DNA of 64,000 nt from UBA6168 sp039819485 (GCA_039819485.1 JBCBRY010000018.1:1-64000); one strand, 5' to 3'. Shown: positions 15,486 through 24,483, counted from the first letter of the stretch. Notes: a model not told the origin generated them from the sequence alone. Program-made: numbers and translations.

Positions 15486-15538
15486 TGAATGTTTCATAGA
15501 TTTACCCTTTGCTAACCAGCTTGAAAAACTGTGCACAA

Positions 15539-16024
15539 ATGGACATTAAACAAGAGACCCTAAAAAAGATTGCAGACCGTGATGAGGAGGCTTTCACCCA
15601 GCTTTTTGATGCAATAGGTCCGACCATTTACGGGCTGGCACTCCGCATTACTGAATCCAGGGAAAAGGCTGATAAAGTGGTGGAGGAATCGTTTAGCAGA
15701 ATATGGAGAACAGCTTCCTCCTACGATCCCTCCCGCATTAACCCTTTTTATTGGATCATTAACATTGCCAAATCGGCTGCCCTTGAGAACGAAGCCAGGA
15801 GTGATCAATTTGATTTTTTCGCCTACCAGGAATCCAACAGCATCGGCTCGAATCTTCGGGACATGCTCAATTCAATTGATACCAAACACCGAAAGGTCTT
15901 GGAGTTGGCGTTTTTCCGTCAAATGGAGGAATCCCAAATCGAACAGGAAATGAATATCCCGGTCGGGACGGTGGCCACCAGGCTACGGCTCGCCATTAAA
16001 GTCATGCGCAGAGTGCAAGGCTGA
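15539..16024 (+). CDS. ECF sigma factor, SigK-like
   Basis: Alternative sigma factor. From the ATG at 15539 (MDIKQETLKKIADRDEEAF) it has 161 residues; an upstream TTG at 15509 would add ten unlikely residues. Region 2 spans about 15-85 (FTQLFDAIGPTIYGLALRITESREKADKVVEESFSRIWR) and region 4 about 105-158 (STDTKHRKVLELAFFRQMEESQIEQEMNIPVGTVATRLRLAIKVMR). This arrangement, especially LRITxxxxxADKVVEExF and the IPVGTVATRLR recognition helix, is close to the SigK subgroup, in line with the RskA-like anti-sigma encoded 56 bp downstream. Regulon unknown; in this subgroup sigma and anti-sigma usually form one operon. Confidence 0.87.
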   Translation: MDIKQETLKKIADRDEEAFTQLFDAIGPTIYGLALRITESREKADKVVEESFSRIWRTASSYDPSRINPFYWIINIAKSAALENEARSDQFDFFAYQESNSIGSNLRDMLNSIDTKHRKVLELAFFRQMEESQIEQEMNIPVGTVATRLRLAIKVMRRVQG

Positions 16025-16080
16025 GTTTTGACTATTTTACTTCCTTCAATCCTAATCAATCCAATTTTCAATAGTTAACA

Positions 16081-16920
16081 ATGAAAGTACAGGCCTTTAT
16101 TACTTCCGGGATTCTAGAGAAATATGTGCTGAACATGACCACTGAGCAAGAGGTCCAAGAAGTACTCGATATGGCTTCACAGCACTTAGAAATAAAGGAA
16201 GAATTGGCTGCAATCCGCCAATCTTTGCAAGGATATATACTTGCTCACCAGGTTATGCCACCAGCAAACCTCAAGGAAAATTCTTTGTCGGTCACAAAGA
16301 GTAAAAGAACCAATGATATCCGCAGTGAACCGGCGAGGCCCAACCGCAGCTATCGGAAGTCTGCTGAAAAGAAACCTTCATCCCCTTCTGGCACCAACTA
16401 CATGGGCATCGCCTCTGCGTTGCTGGCACTGGCATTGATTGCGGCAAGTTTCTCCGCGTATTCATTTTATAAAGATGTCGAAAGGGCTGGCGAGGAAGTC
16501 GAAGCTGCCAAGGCCGAAACAGCGAGTGTAGAGAAACAATTGGCTTCAGAAGAGCAACGCGTCAAAGATTTAAATACACAACTAAGTTTTTATCATGACC
16601 GCAATAACCAATTAATGACCTTGGCCGGTAGTCGCCGGGCACCTGGTGCGAGGGCAACTGTTTACTGGAATAAGGAAACAACAAGCGCTGTTATTGATGT
16701 GGTAAAGATGCCGGACCTTGTTTCGGGGCGGGTCGCTGTCATTTGGGTAAATACAGGTCGGCAGACTCAGAAAATAGGGGTGTTGAAGCCCAATAATCCC
16801 GGAGAAACAACCCCCTTGACTTTTGTGGCAAACCCAGATCTTTTTTACGTGACGGAGGAAATTTCGAGCGATGTGGAAAGGCCCAATCGATCAAGGATTT
16901 TGATGACAGGAAGCCTGTAG
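16081..16920 (+). CDS. RskA-like anti-sigma factor
   Basis: Membrane anti-sigma that probably holds the SigK-like factor encoded just upstream. The 279 residues comprise a cytosolic helical part (1-55, SGILEKYVLNMTTEQEVQEVLDMASQH), a basic, Ser/Pro-rich linker (about 65-105), a transmembrane helix (about 107-128, GIASALLALALIAASFSAYSFY), a periplasmic coiled coil (about 132-175, AGEEVEAAKAETASVEKQLASEEQRVKDLNTQL) and an RskA C-terminal beta domain (about 185-279, ATVYWNKETTSAVIDVVKMPDLVSGRVAVIWVN). The RskA domain is recognised by the YWN...L...G...AVIWV pattern. Signals are usually passed through regulated cleavage of such proteins. No terminator is evident before rpe. Confidence 0.8.
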   Translation: MKVQAFITSGILEKYVLNMTTEQEVQEVLDMASQHLEIKEELAAIRQSLQGYILAHQVMPPANLKENSLSVTKSKRTNDIRSEPARPNRSYRKSAEKKPSSPSGTNYMGIASALLALALIAASFSAYSFYKDVERAGEEVEAAKAETASVEKQLASEEQRVKDLNTQLSFYHDRNNQLMTLAGSRRAPGARATVYWNKETTSAVIDVVKMPDLVSGRVAVIWVNTGRQTQKIGVLKPNNPGETTPLTFVANPDLFYVTEEISSDVERPNRSRILMTGSL

Positions 16921-17117
16921 TTTCAATGCCTGAAGTCTAAGCATTGATTTTTTTCTTTTTCATAAAAAAACAAGTTTAATGTAGGCTGATAAAAAGTTGA
17001 TGTCAAGCTGATCAATCATTCAAAATGCGATTGAGCTTTGCTTCCACGGATATCAGCCGGAATTCTGTTTTTTATCAACGTGGACATTGTTCACAGAAAC
17101 CTGAACCAAACAAATAC

Positions 17118-17789
17118 ATGAAGCATTTAGTAGCACCATCCGTTCTGGCCGCCGATTATACCAACCTGCAGAAAGATTTCGACATGGTCAATCAGAGTGA
17201 GGCCGATTGGTTTCACGTGGATGTGATGGATGGACGGTTTGTGCCCAATATTTCATTTGGGCAGTTCATCATTAAATTCATGAAAAAAATGGCGCAAAAA
17301 CCATTGGACGTGCATTTGATGATAGTTGAGCCAGAAAAGTACATCGAACAGTTCCGGGAGGCTGGTGCAGATATTATCACTGTTCATTATGAGGCTTGTA
17401 ACCACCTCCACCGTACGTTGCAGCAAATAAAAGCCAGTGGTGCGAAAGCCGGGGTTGCGCTCAATCCCCATACACCGGTCCATCTGTTGGAGGATATTCT
17501 GGAAGACCTGGACCTGGTTTGCCTGATGTCAGTTAATCCGGGTTTTGGCGGTCAAAAATTTATTTATCAAACCCTTCCAAAAGTGCAAAAGCTGAAGAAG
17601 ATGATGGTCGAGCGTAATATCCATGCCCGAATAGAAATTGATGGCGGGGTAGGGTTGCAGAATGCGGAGAAATTGTTGCAAGCAGGTGCAGATGTGCTGG
17701 TAGCCGGAAGCAGTGTCTTCAAATCACCTGATCCGACAGATACAATAGCCAGGTTGAAAGCAATAGGAACTGTTGAAAAATTTGTCTGA
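17118..17789 (+). CDS. rpe: Ribulose-phosphate 3-epimerase
   Basis: Interconverts D-ribulose 5-phosphate and D-xylulose 5-phosphate in the pentose phosphate pathway. From the ATG at 17118 (MKHLVAPSVLAADY) the protein has 223 residues, the standard length; the longer frame from 17025 adds 31 unrelated residues. The TIM barrel carries the metal and catalytic residues of the family: HVDVMDGRFVPN (His33, Asp35), DVHLMI (His66), SVNPGFGGQ and EIDGGV (second catalytic Asp). Cytosolic. It is transcribed in the same direction as the sigma/anti-sigma pair, but the roughly 200 bp gap argues for a separate promoter. Its stop lies 11 bp from the stop of the convergent small gene. Confidence 0.95.
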   Translation: MKHLVAPSVLAADYTNLQKDFDMVNQSEADWFHVDVMDGRFVPNISFGQFIIKFMKKMAQKPLDVHLMIVEPEKYIEQFREAGADIITVHYEACNHLHRTLQQIKASGAKAGVALNPHTPVHLLEDILEDLDLVCLMSVNPGFGGQKFIYQTLPKVQKLKKMMVERNIHARIEIDGGVGLQNAEKLLQAGADVLVAGSSVFKSPDPTDTIARLKAIGTVEKFV

Positions 17790-17800
17790 AGGTAAAATAT

Positions 17801-18055
17801 TTATGATGCCTGCCGTCTTCTGCGCGGCCTGCGCTTGGGGGTGGAGGACTGGCCTTTCATTTTCCAGGCTTCCAGGGCATTCATCCGTTTGCTGAGTTCA
17901 CTTTTGGCAGCCTTGATTTCATCTTTTAAAGATCTCTTTTTTGCTTTTAATTGTTTAAGTGCACTTTCCTTTTCCTGTACCTCTCTGAAAAGAGTCGCCA
18001 GGTCAGGGTGAACTTTCAGGAAGTTCTCATCTATATGCAAATGATTATTTCTCAA
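17801..18055 (-). CDS. Small basic coiled-coil protein, hypothetical
   Basis: Not recognised. The 84-residue frame starts at TTG (18055) since no ATG is available and a stop lies just upstream. It encodes an N-terminal polar part (HLHIDENFLKVHPDLATLF), a heptad-rich helix (REVQEKESALKQLKAKKRSLKDEIKAAKSELSKRMNALEAW) and a very basic tail (PKRRPRRRRQAS). The regular amphipathic pattern argues that the frame is real. The tail could bind nucleic acid or membranes. It is convergent with rpe at 11 bp. The role is unknown and the start uncertain. Confidence 0.5.
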   Translation of the reverse strand: MRNNHLHIDENFLKVHPDLATLFREVQEKESALKQLKAKKRSLKDEIKAAKSELSKRMNALEAWKMKGQSSTPKRRPRRRRQAS

Positions 18056-18365
18056 GACTGTTTATAAACTTTATTGATGGAAGTTAACAAAGATAAGGAA
18101 AAATAGTGGGATTTTGGAGCCGGTTTTTTGGATTGTCGTAATGAAGAAAGGTATTCCAATATTTTGATTTGGTAACATTCTGGTTACAATCATTTTACAT
18201 AAGCTTATAATTTTTATATGTTTTGAAAAGAAGTTTTATGTGCTGGTGCAATGATCGTTTTTGGAATTTATGAAGTAATGGCCAGCCAAGATGGAACAAC
18301 TTTTCCTTTTGCAAAACTTATCATCATTTGCAACGTTACATGTGCCTATACGATCATTTCAGTAA
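18056..18365. promoter_or_regulatory. Upstream region of the MATE gene with a candidate operator
   Basis: No gene is supported in this 310 bp gap. GTAAC (18172-18176) and GTTAC (18183-18187) form a short inverted repeat with a 6 bp spacer, about 180 bp before the MATE start. Its size fits a dimeric repressor site such as TetR or MarR. No regulator gene is adjacent, so this is speculative. Confidence 0.2.
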
Positions 18366-19775
18366 ATGAGTCAACCTTCACAACTCGGGAGTGCTCCCAT
18401 CGGTCAATTACTTCGCCAACAGGCGGTGCCTGCCTCCATTGGGATTTTAGTCCTTTCCATTTACGGAATAGTAGATACCATATTCGTTGGTCAGTTTGTT
18501 GGTGCAGTGGCAATTGGAGCTATAACGGTTGTGTTGCCGATCACTTATTTGATATCCAGTATCGGGATGGCGATCGGTGTGGGTGGCGGCTCCATTATTT
18601 CCCGGGCATTTGGTGCAAAAAATCCGGATAGGGCTTACCGGACCTTCGGCAACCAGGTGACATTGGTTTTGATCATTTCGGTGCTGGCAGTTGTCATTTT
18701 TTCCATTTTCGAAATAGAGGTACTCCGTTTATTTGGTGGAAAAGGAGAAACACTCCCTGCGGCCTACGAATATTTCACCATTCTATTACCGTCCATTCCC
18801 TTCCTTGCCTGGGCCATGATGTCGAACAATGTATTTCGGGCTGAAGGAAAGCCGAAGATTGCAATGACCGTCATGATCATCCCGGCCGTGATCAATCTGG
18901 TACTTGATCCTATTTTCATTATTTGGCTGGAAATGGGTTTGACTGGTGCTGCATTGGCTACTGCGATTTCCTATGTTTGTTCGGCTTTGTTTTGTTTGTA
19001 CAATTTTGTTTTTGGCAAGTCTTCCATGAAGTTTCACTTGCCCGATATGCGATTGCACTGGCCGATTGTCAAGGAGATTTTTTCATTAGGATCGGTAACA
19101 TTTTCCCGCCAGTCGGTAGTGGCTCTTTTGATGATCGTCCTCAACAACACTCTTTTTGCTTACGGCGGGGCACTGGCCTTGTCGGTTTATGGCATTATCC
19201 AAAGGGTCATGATGTTTGCCAATTTTCCGGTGCTGGGTATCACGCAGGGTTTTATTCCTATTGCGGGGTTCAATTTTGGGGCAGAAAACTGGGAACGTGT
19301 CAGAAAGGTGATCAGCCTGGCCCTCAAGAGCGGGACGATCATTGCCGTCGGCATTTTCTTAAGTATCCTCCTTTTTGCCGATCCTTTAGTGCGGCTGTTT
19401 ACGACAGATGAAGAGCTGGTCGGCCTTACCGTGCCAGCCATTAGAATCGCCTTCCTGGCAACTCCTTGTATTTTATTTCAATTGGTCGGTTCGGCTTATT
19501 TTCAAGCTATTGGAAAGGCTCTGCCTGCTTTATTATTGACCATGACCAAGCAAGGATTTTGTCTGATCCCTTTACTGTTTATTCTCCCGCCTGTATTTGG
19601 TCTGGATGGTGTCTGGATGGCTTTTCCGATTGCCGATGTCCTGTCAGCCAGTATCTGTTTTTACTTTTTGCGCCGACAAATGGCCGCGTTAGGAAAGGAT
19701 GGTATCAAGATTCAGGCAGAAACTACTCTTTTAACAAAACCCGAAGAGGTCATCTCTTCAAAAGACTTACCTTAA
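18366..19775 (+). CDS. MATE family multidrug/Na+ efflux transporter
   Basis: Inner-membrane antiporter of the multidrug and toxin extrusion family, expelling cationic drugs or metabolites using a Na+ or H+ gradient. The 469 residues give about twelve hydrophobic segments in two six-helix MatE halves. The first half includes LVLSIYGIVDTIFVGQFVGAVAIGAITVVLPI and GMAIGVGGGSIISRAFGAKNPDRA; the second half starts near 235 (LGSVTFSRQSVVALLMIVLNNTLF) and has ITQGFIPIAGFNFGAENWERVRKV. These are the standard paired GxxxIS/GxxPIxGxNxGA motifs. Monocistronic as far as can be seen. A short inverted repeat upstream might be an operator. Substrate cannot be read from sequence. Confidence 0.9.
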   Translation: MSQPSQLGSAPIGQLLRQQAVPASIGILVLSIYGIVDTIFVGQFVGAVAIGAITVVLPITYLISSIGMAIGVGGGSIISRAFGAKNPDRAYRTFGNQVTLVLIISVLAVVIFSIFEIEVLRLFGGKGETLPAAYEYFTILLPSIPFLAWAMMSNNVFRAEGKPKIAMTVMIIPAVINLVLDPIFIIWLEMGLTGAALATAISYVCSALFCLYNFVFGKSSMKFHLPDMRLHWPIVKEIFSLGSVTFSRQSVVALLMIVLNNTLFAYGGALALSVYGIIQRVMMFANFPVLGITQGFIPIAGFNFGAENWERVRKVISLALKSGTIIAVGIFLSILLFADPLVRLFTTDEELVGLTVPAIRIAFLATPCILFQLVGSAYFQAIGKALPALLLTMTKQGFCLIPLLFILPPVFGLDGVWMAFPIADVLSASICFYFLRRQMAALGKDGIKIQAETTLLTKPEEVISSKDLP

Positions 19776-20514
19776 AAGCAGCTTACCGAATCGTTGCCTT
19801 TGTCTTTGGATAGACTTGCGTTTGCTTTACGATATCAAATTTTGTGGTTCATGCATTATTGCAAAAGGAGTTGGCCGAGCATGGCCAGTTCTAACGGCAA
19901 ATAATTTTGATGGAATAGGAAAGGGGTTTTGGTGAGAAAAAAAAGAGGGCCGAGTATAGAAAGTTTTGAGAAAAAATTATGCTATAGGTCTTGTATTTTT
20001 AATGTCTTGCTTAGATAGAATACAACTAAATTTCATTTAATTTCTCAAATAATATCTCATTACTTTCATATACCCGGCCAACATAATTGGGGTTAACTCT
20101 ATTAGCAACTTAGGAGAGGGTGCTTCCGCTTAGAGAGGGTGTCTTAACTCAGGAGAGTGTGCTTCCGCTTAGGAGAGTATGCTTCCATTTAGGAGAGTGT
20201 GTTTCCATTATCAGAAACTTGTTTTGTAATATTCTTTCTTCGAATATGCTGCAAGTTGGAGGAAGAATGATTTATTACCAAGGACAAAAATTATTGTTTT
20301 CACCTTATAAATTTGCTGTTTTGATTCTTGAAAATGATATCTGCATGAAGATCTTAGTTGAATTTGCCGTTTCAATTACAATAGATGTCTGTTTTTTAAA
20401 ACGTTAAAAATCAATTAATTATGTACAGTTTGAGGATTTTTGGACTGAACGATAGGAATAGTCTTGAATAAAGTATTATTTTGCGTTATTCCCCGTATAA
20501 TATTTGATTTTTTT
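19776..20514. other. Gene-free region holding a 20-bp tandem array
   Basis: This 739 bp stretch contains no convincing gene. Its main feature is the array at 20110-20208. The rest is AT-rich and should contain the promoter of the helical protein at 20515; TACAGTTTG near 20423 is a poor -7-like match. Confidence 0.5.
20110..20208 (+). repeat. Five-unit 20-bp tandem repeat
   Basis: Units at 20110-20129, 20130-20148, 20149-20168, 20169-20188 and 20189-20208 follow the consensus TTAGGAGAGTGTGCTTCCGC. Unit 2 is degenerate and one base short. There are no spacers, so this is a minisatellite and not a CRISPR array. It lies about 300 bp upstream of the helical protein gene and could affect its transcription. 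Confidence 0.85.
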
Positions 20515-21951
20515 ATGAAAAATTATGCACTTTTTTCTTTGCTCGGTTCTCTGGATAAAAAAGAATTGGCGGCTTTTTCCAAATATCTGAGGCTGCAATA
20601 TGGAAAAGAGCAAATCGCTCTGGAAGTCTTTCGGTATTTTAAAAAGTATTATCCAACTTTTGCCGACGAGCGGAAAATGGACCTGGCCTATGCCTATCGC
20701 AAAATTTTCAAAGTGGATATCGATGAAGACAGATACAACCGGAAAAAGCTTTTAAATGCCCTTTCAGACCTGAAGTCCTGGCTGAAGGAGTTTTTATTGT
20801 TGCAAAAGATCAGGAGCAAAGACTCATTTGAGAGCCAGGCAATGTGGTTGACTATTTTGCGAGACAGGAAAATGGAAGTTGAGTTTGCCGCTGAGGTCGG
20901 GCGTTTAAAGATGAAAAAGGAAAAAGAGGCCCCAATGGGCGTAAAGGATTTTCTTGACCGGGTGGTGACCGACCATTTTATGTACGGCAAAAAGGTTTTA
21001 TCCTATAAACCCGACATGGAAGCCCTCCAATCGTATGGCAACAACCTCGACCTCTGTTATTTGGCATCGAGAATGAAGATAGCCTGTGAGATGGCCAATC
21101 TCAGGAATGTAAGAAATGCAGACTTCAAAATGGGATTGCTGCCAGCTGCTATTGAATTGGGTAATTCCTTCCTGGCCGGTGATTACCCGTTGCCAAAGCT
21201 CTACTTCAAGGTGTTTCAATTGATCAATGACCAAGAGGCGGGGAGCTATGCTGATATTACGGCTCTATTGGCCGCCAACGCAACGGTGATCGATGTAAGG
21301 GAATTTCATATCGTATTAAGTTACCTTCACAACCATGCAGCTGCCCAAATCAGGAGGGGCAAGGAGGAAATGTACCAGGAACTACACTTGCTTAATGTCT
21401 TTGCATTAGAACATGGCGCATTTATTCGCAATGGAATTTCGCCTACTCAGTTTCACAATATTGTTAGTATTGCCAGTAGGGCGAATGCGTATGATTGGGC
21501 AATTTCTTTTGTAGATAACCACCAAAAATATTTACCTAAAATAGATGTTGAATCTATCATCTTGCTGTCCAAATCAATTATTCTGTTTCACAAACAAGAA
21601 TTCGCGGAGTCACTTGAGATCGCTGTTAAGATCAAAAGTAATGACATCCGGCAAACTATAAGGGTCAAGATTATAATCGTTCAATGTATGTATGAAATCA
21701 ATGGGGAAGATAATTTTGAACTGTTAGACTTTTGCCAAACTTTTGAAGTGTTCTTGCGCCGTAATCGATCCGCTGTCAGAGAAATTGTAGAGGCTACTTC
21801 GAATTTTATTAAGATGGTTAAGATGCTTCTGAAAATGAAGAAAGAAAAAGAAAAGGTTTTGCAGGAAATCAGGACCATCTCTCCGGTTTTTGTTAAACCC
21901 TGGTTGCTCAAAAAAACGGATACTTACCGAGCAAAATATGCCGTCCGCTAG
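20515..21951 (+). CDS. Large helical protein of unknown function (family A, copy 2)
   Basis: No named domain. From the ATG at 20515 (MKNYALFSLLGSLDKKELAAF) it has 478 residues; the TTG at 20464 would add a hydrophobic, AT-rich leader that I think is non-coding. Helical and charged throughout, with FAALDE/LRLQYGK-like segments, RKKLLNALSDLKSWLKEFLLLQKIRSKD near 80-110, and repeated helical hairpins. Length, composition and the N-terminal plan (short hydrophobic helix, 'Lys-Lys-Glu-Leu' turn, then a conserved helical pair) parallel the protein at 14043, so the two are probably distant paralogues. Cytosolic; no catalytic motif. Followed by a bidirectional terminator that begins inside the last codons. 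Confidence 0.6.
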   Translation: MKNYALFSLLGSLDKKELAAFSKYLRLQYGKEQIALEVFRYFKKYYPTFADERKMDLAYAYRKIFKVDIDEDRYNRKKLLNALSDLKSWLKEFLLLQKIRSKDSFESQAMWLTILRDRKMEVEFAAEVGRLKMKKEKEAPMGVKDFLDRVVTDHFMYGKKVLSYKPDMEALQSYGNNLDLCYLASRMKIACEMANLRNVRNADFKMGLLPAAIELGNSFLAGDYPLPKLYFKVFQLINDQEAGSYADITALLAANATVIDVREFHIVLSYLHNHAAAQIRRGKEEMYQELHLLNVFALEHGAFIRNGISPTQFHNIVSIASRANAYDWAISFVDNHQKYLPKIDVESIILLSKSIILFHKQEFAESLEIAVKIKSNDIRQTIRVKIIIVQCMYEINGEDNFELLDFCQTFEVFLRRNRSAVREIVEATSNFIKMVKMLLKMKKEKEKVLQEIRTISPVFVKPWLLKKTDTYRAKYAVR

Positions 21952-21975
21952 CAGAAGCTAACAGACGGCATTTTA
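21931..21975. terminator. Bidirectional terminator between convergent genes
   Basis: ATGCCGTC (21938-21945) pairs with GACGGCAT (21964-21971), with an inner TAGC/GCTA stem. Runs of A before and T after suit both strands. It overlaps the stop codon of the helical protein at 21951 and lies just beyond the stop of the FN3 gene on the minus strand. Confidence 0.75.
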
Positions 21976-21983
21976 ATCAGTCA

Positions 21984-22358
21984 TTACATAATGATATCAT
22001 CATAAATAATGACTGGGGAAACTCCAGTCCCGCAATCCCGGACAAAATAAAAGGTGTAGTCACCAGCGGGCAGACTCTGGAAGTCCACAAAATTATTGTT
22101 GGTAGTCTTTGTAGGAGAAGGATTGTCCCCTTCTCTTTGGTACCAAATTCTGTAAGTAGCTTCTTCGTCTGCCAAGTCCCAGGAAAAGCTGATCTGACCT
22201 TTTGACTGTGACGTGACCTGAACGTTGGCTGGTGGATCGCAAACGGTAGTTTCGTAACCGGGTACAGAGTTAATTCCTGTAGAGGGAGCGATAAACGTGC
22301 ACAACAAAATGAATGTGAATGTAAAGAGGTTAATTCGCTTGATTAGAATGTTCATCAT
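21984..22358 (-). CDS. Small secreted fibronectin type III protein
   Basis: The 124 residues start at the ATG pair 22358/22355 (MMNILIKRINLF), giving a signal peptide (LFTFTFILLCTFIAPSTG). One fibronectin type III-like beta-sandwich follows (CDPPANVQVTSQSKGQISFSWDLADEEATYRIWYQREGD to FYFVRDCGTG). The upstream in-frame start at 22415 would place 19 non-hydrophobic residues ahead of the signal, so I reject it. The two Cys (CDPP and RDCG) may form a disulphide. There is no T9SS sorting domain, so the protein probably stays in the periplasm or is released by another route. Binding partner unknown. Confidence 0.65.
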   Translation of the reverse strand: MMNILIKRINLFTFTFILLCTFIAPSTGINSVPGYETTVCDPPANVQVTSQSKGQISFSWDLADEEATYRIWYQREGDNPSPTKTTNNNFVDFQSLPAGDYTFYFVRDCGTGVSPVIIYDDIIM

Positions 22359-22952
22359 TAGAGAGTTTAGATTAGAAAATAGGGTAAAAGGCCATGGTAA
22401 GCACTTACCATGCACAGCGTGCTTTACCTGTTCAGTTGCGCATTTCTGAACAGCTCAGTTGCTTATACCAGCAAGCGTTACTTTGGAAGTCAAAGCAGAA
22501 AGGCAATTAGATAGAGCTCGTATTTATTGACAGATTGCTTGCCTTACCAAAACCAGATTATGTGTAAAATTTTTTAGAATCGAATAGAGAAAGTTGTGTT
22601 TTTGTATTGATTAATTATGGTACTAAATTCGTCGAATCAAGGTAAAACTGCTCGTTTTTCAGATAAATGACGTTGTTTTTTTGACAACTTTAACCATTTT
22701 TAAAGATTATTCACGCTTTTTAAGGCAATTTGCAGCACTCACTTGAGTTCTCTCCGCTGTATTTTTTTGGTCAGTTTTACAAAAGCTTCCCTTATTTAAC
22801 TGATTTTAAGACAATTCATTGCCCATTACACTGAGAAGAATGTCCTGGAGCAGGTTTTTATACCGATTAGGTGTCTTCCCTATTGAGACGTAATTTTATT
22901 GTTGAACGAAGCTGGTTGAAGTTCTGACTTTTTATGACACTAACATTTAATT
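22359..22952. other. Gene-free AT-rich region
   Basis: About 600 bp with no supported gene on either strand. It should hold the promoter of the leftward FN3 gene in its left part. I see no repeat or strong hairpin in it apart from the 100 bp element that begins at 22953. Confidence 0.4.
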
Positions 22953-23052
22953 GTACTGATTTATCAACTTAGGGGTAGCCCCAGCGTTAACACCGTTCCA
23001 AAACGGTGTTAACGCTAAAGTCGAGCCTGGGCACAAGTTTCTAAATCAGTAC
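22953..23052. repeat. 100-bp palindromic dispersed element R1, copy 1
   Basis: The element begins and ends with a perfect 11 bp inverted repeat (GTACTGATTTA / TAAATCAGTAC). It has a central hairpin AGCGTTAACACCGTT / AACGGTGTTAACGCT (22983-23015), so nearly the whole sequence can fold on itself. A second copy lies at 59005-59103 with about three quarters identity by eye. It lies 2 bp beyond the stop of the DoxX-like gene. No U-run, so it is not a simple terminator; a MITE-like or REP-like element is more likely. Confidence 0.85.
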
Positions 23053-23054
23053 AG

Positions 23055-24299
23055 TCAACGATTAAACGGATATTCATTGATCCACCTGAAATGACGGTTT
23101 CGCAAGAGGAAATCCTCCTTTTTCTTTTTCAGAAAGGACACCTTTAATGTGTCTCCCTTAAAAATGCCTTCCAGCACAAATTGAGCAGAGTCAGGTTCAA
23201 AAAAGTAAAGTGTATCGTTCATGGCAGTATCCCTGTGGTGGGTAACCTTGATAAATGAATCAACGGAGTCCTTTTCAAAGCTGTAGTATTGTTTTTGACC
23301 GGTCATGGCGTGAATTTCTGCACGGTCTTTCCAATCCACTATAAACCTTTTCCAACGAGTCTCATCTGTGATTAACGGTGGGATAGTGTCACCATTTCTT
23401 TCGAACGTTTCTACTTCATAGAGGCCGTGCAACGCTGGTTTAGGGGCCGCAGGTCCATATATTTTAGAAGATTCAAGTGTGCCATTAACAGTGTAGCCCA
23501 GCCCAACGATTACTAAAAGCCACTTAATTGTTATTTTGATTTTTTCCAGTTTTATATTTTCAAAATAGGGTGGGTATATTTTCGGCTCAGCGTTTTTGTT
23601 GAAAAAGAACAGGTTCAATAACCTTTTTCCGTCCAATGCCAATAAAAACAGAGATAATAGCACAAGATGAGAGGAAAGTATTTTTACAGGGACGTCATAA
23701 AAGAAATTCATGGCCATTACATTTGCCATCACTCCTGCTGCGACCAGGGCACCGAGGGTAGTGGTACGGCGGGAAATCAATAATAACCCACTTATTAGTT
23801 CGCCTGCACCGGCAAAAATGGTATAGCCTTTTGATTGTCCCATAAATGTCCACAAAATCCCCATTGGCGAAGAATCGCCATAAGCCTGCACCAACCGGGC
23901 ATGACTTGGTGGCTGGAATTGCAGGTAGAATAATTTGGCCAATCCATAAATGATCATTTGGTACAAAATATAATAGCGCACCAACACCAACAACCATTGT
24001 AATAGATAATTATAGTTTTTTCTCCTGCGGTCTAAAATCGACCAAACCACCGTAATTATGATAGATAAAAGAATATATAATAAAAGGCAAACATAATTGT
24101 AAGTTGTGTCACCGCTGCCATTGGTGAAAACGGTAATTTCTTTTTCTAAATTTAAAAATGTTGCTGCAAACCACGGCGCAATTTTTTGCCATATGGGTTC
24201 AATGGCGAAAGAAAGTAAAAATTGATTCGACATGGTGAATAGAAAAATATAACAGCAGCCAAAGCGGAAGATGATTTTTTGCAGATTGTTCCAGTACAT
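23055..24299 (-). CDS. DoxX-like multi-pass membrane protein with C-terminal extracytoplasmic domain
   Basis: The 414 residues have about seven hydrophobic segments (roughly 10-30, 65-85, 100-125, 150-175, 185-200, 205-225, 260-280), including the DoxX-type pattern GYTIFAGAGELISGLLLISRRTTTLGALVAAGVMANVMAMNFFYD (about 150-195). A soluble C-terminal domain of about 130 residues follows (LHGLYEVETFERNGDTIPPLITDETRWKRFIVDW to HFRWINEYPFNR), likely beta-rich and outside the cytoplasm. DoxX relatives include thiosulphate:quinone oxidoreductase subunits and proteins of redox homeostasis, but no quinone site can be shown here. A structured element and a terminator precede the start codon (24364-24560), and palindromic element R1 follows the stop. 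Confidence 0.6.
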   Translation of the reverse strand: MYWNNLQKIIFRFGCCYIFLFTMSNQFLLSFAIEPIWQKIAPWFAATFLNLEKEITVFTNGSGDTTYNYVCLLLYILLSIIITVVWSILDRRRKNYNYLLQWLLVLVRYYILYQMIIYGLAKLFYLQFQPPSHARLVQAYGDSSPMGILWTFMGQSKGYTIFAGAGELISGLLLISRRTTTLGALVAAGVMANVMAMNFFYDVPVKILSSHLVLLSLFLLALDGKRLLNLFFFNKNAEPKIYPPYFENIKLEKIKITIKWLLVIVGLGYTVNGTLESSKIYGPAAPKPALHGLYEVETFERNGDTIPPLITDETRWKRFIVDWKDRAEIHAMTGQKQYYSFEKDSVDSFIKVTHHRDTAMNDTLYFFEPDSAQFVLEGIFKGDTLKVSFLKKKKEDFLLRNRHFRWINEYPFNR

Positions 24300-24363
24300 T
24301 TTTAAATATTAATTATTCATGAAAATCGAAAGATAATAAAAGTTGAAAATAGTAAAATAAAAA

Positions 24364-24389
24364 CTGCTGCCCGGTTTACCGGACAGCAG
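24364..24389 (-). terminator. Leftward terminator upstream of the DoxX-like gene
   Basis: CTGCTGCCCGG (24364-24374) pairs with CCGGACAGCAG (24379-24389) with one mismatch, across a TTTA loop. Read on the minus strand it is followed by TTTTTATTTT, so it terminates leftward transcription. It lies 65 bp before the DoxX start codon, where a terminator only makes sense for an upstream transcript or for attenuation control of this gene. Confidence 0.7.
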
Positions 24390-24483
24390 GAACAAGTCGC
24401 ATTATGGGATTATGGTTTTCTTTATACGGGAGATTTTTTTTGTTTAGGACTATTTTATGGAATTATACCAGAATAGCCGAGGA

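Noticed and set aside
18251..18631. 126-codon frame overlapping the MATE start
   Set aside because: It runs out of frame through the first 260 bp of the clear MATE coding sequence.
20110..20208. Possible CRISPR array
   Set aside because: Units follow one another directly with no spacers, and no cas gene is present.
20120..20407. 95-codon plus-strand frame
   Set aside because: Its first third is the translation of the 20 bp tandem repeat and the rest is AT-rich without codon bias.
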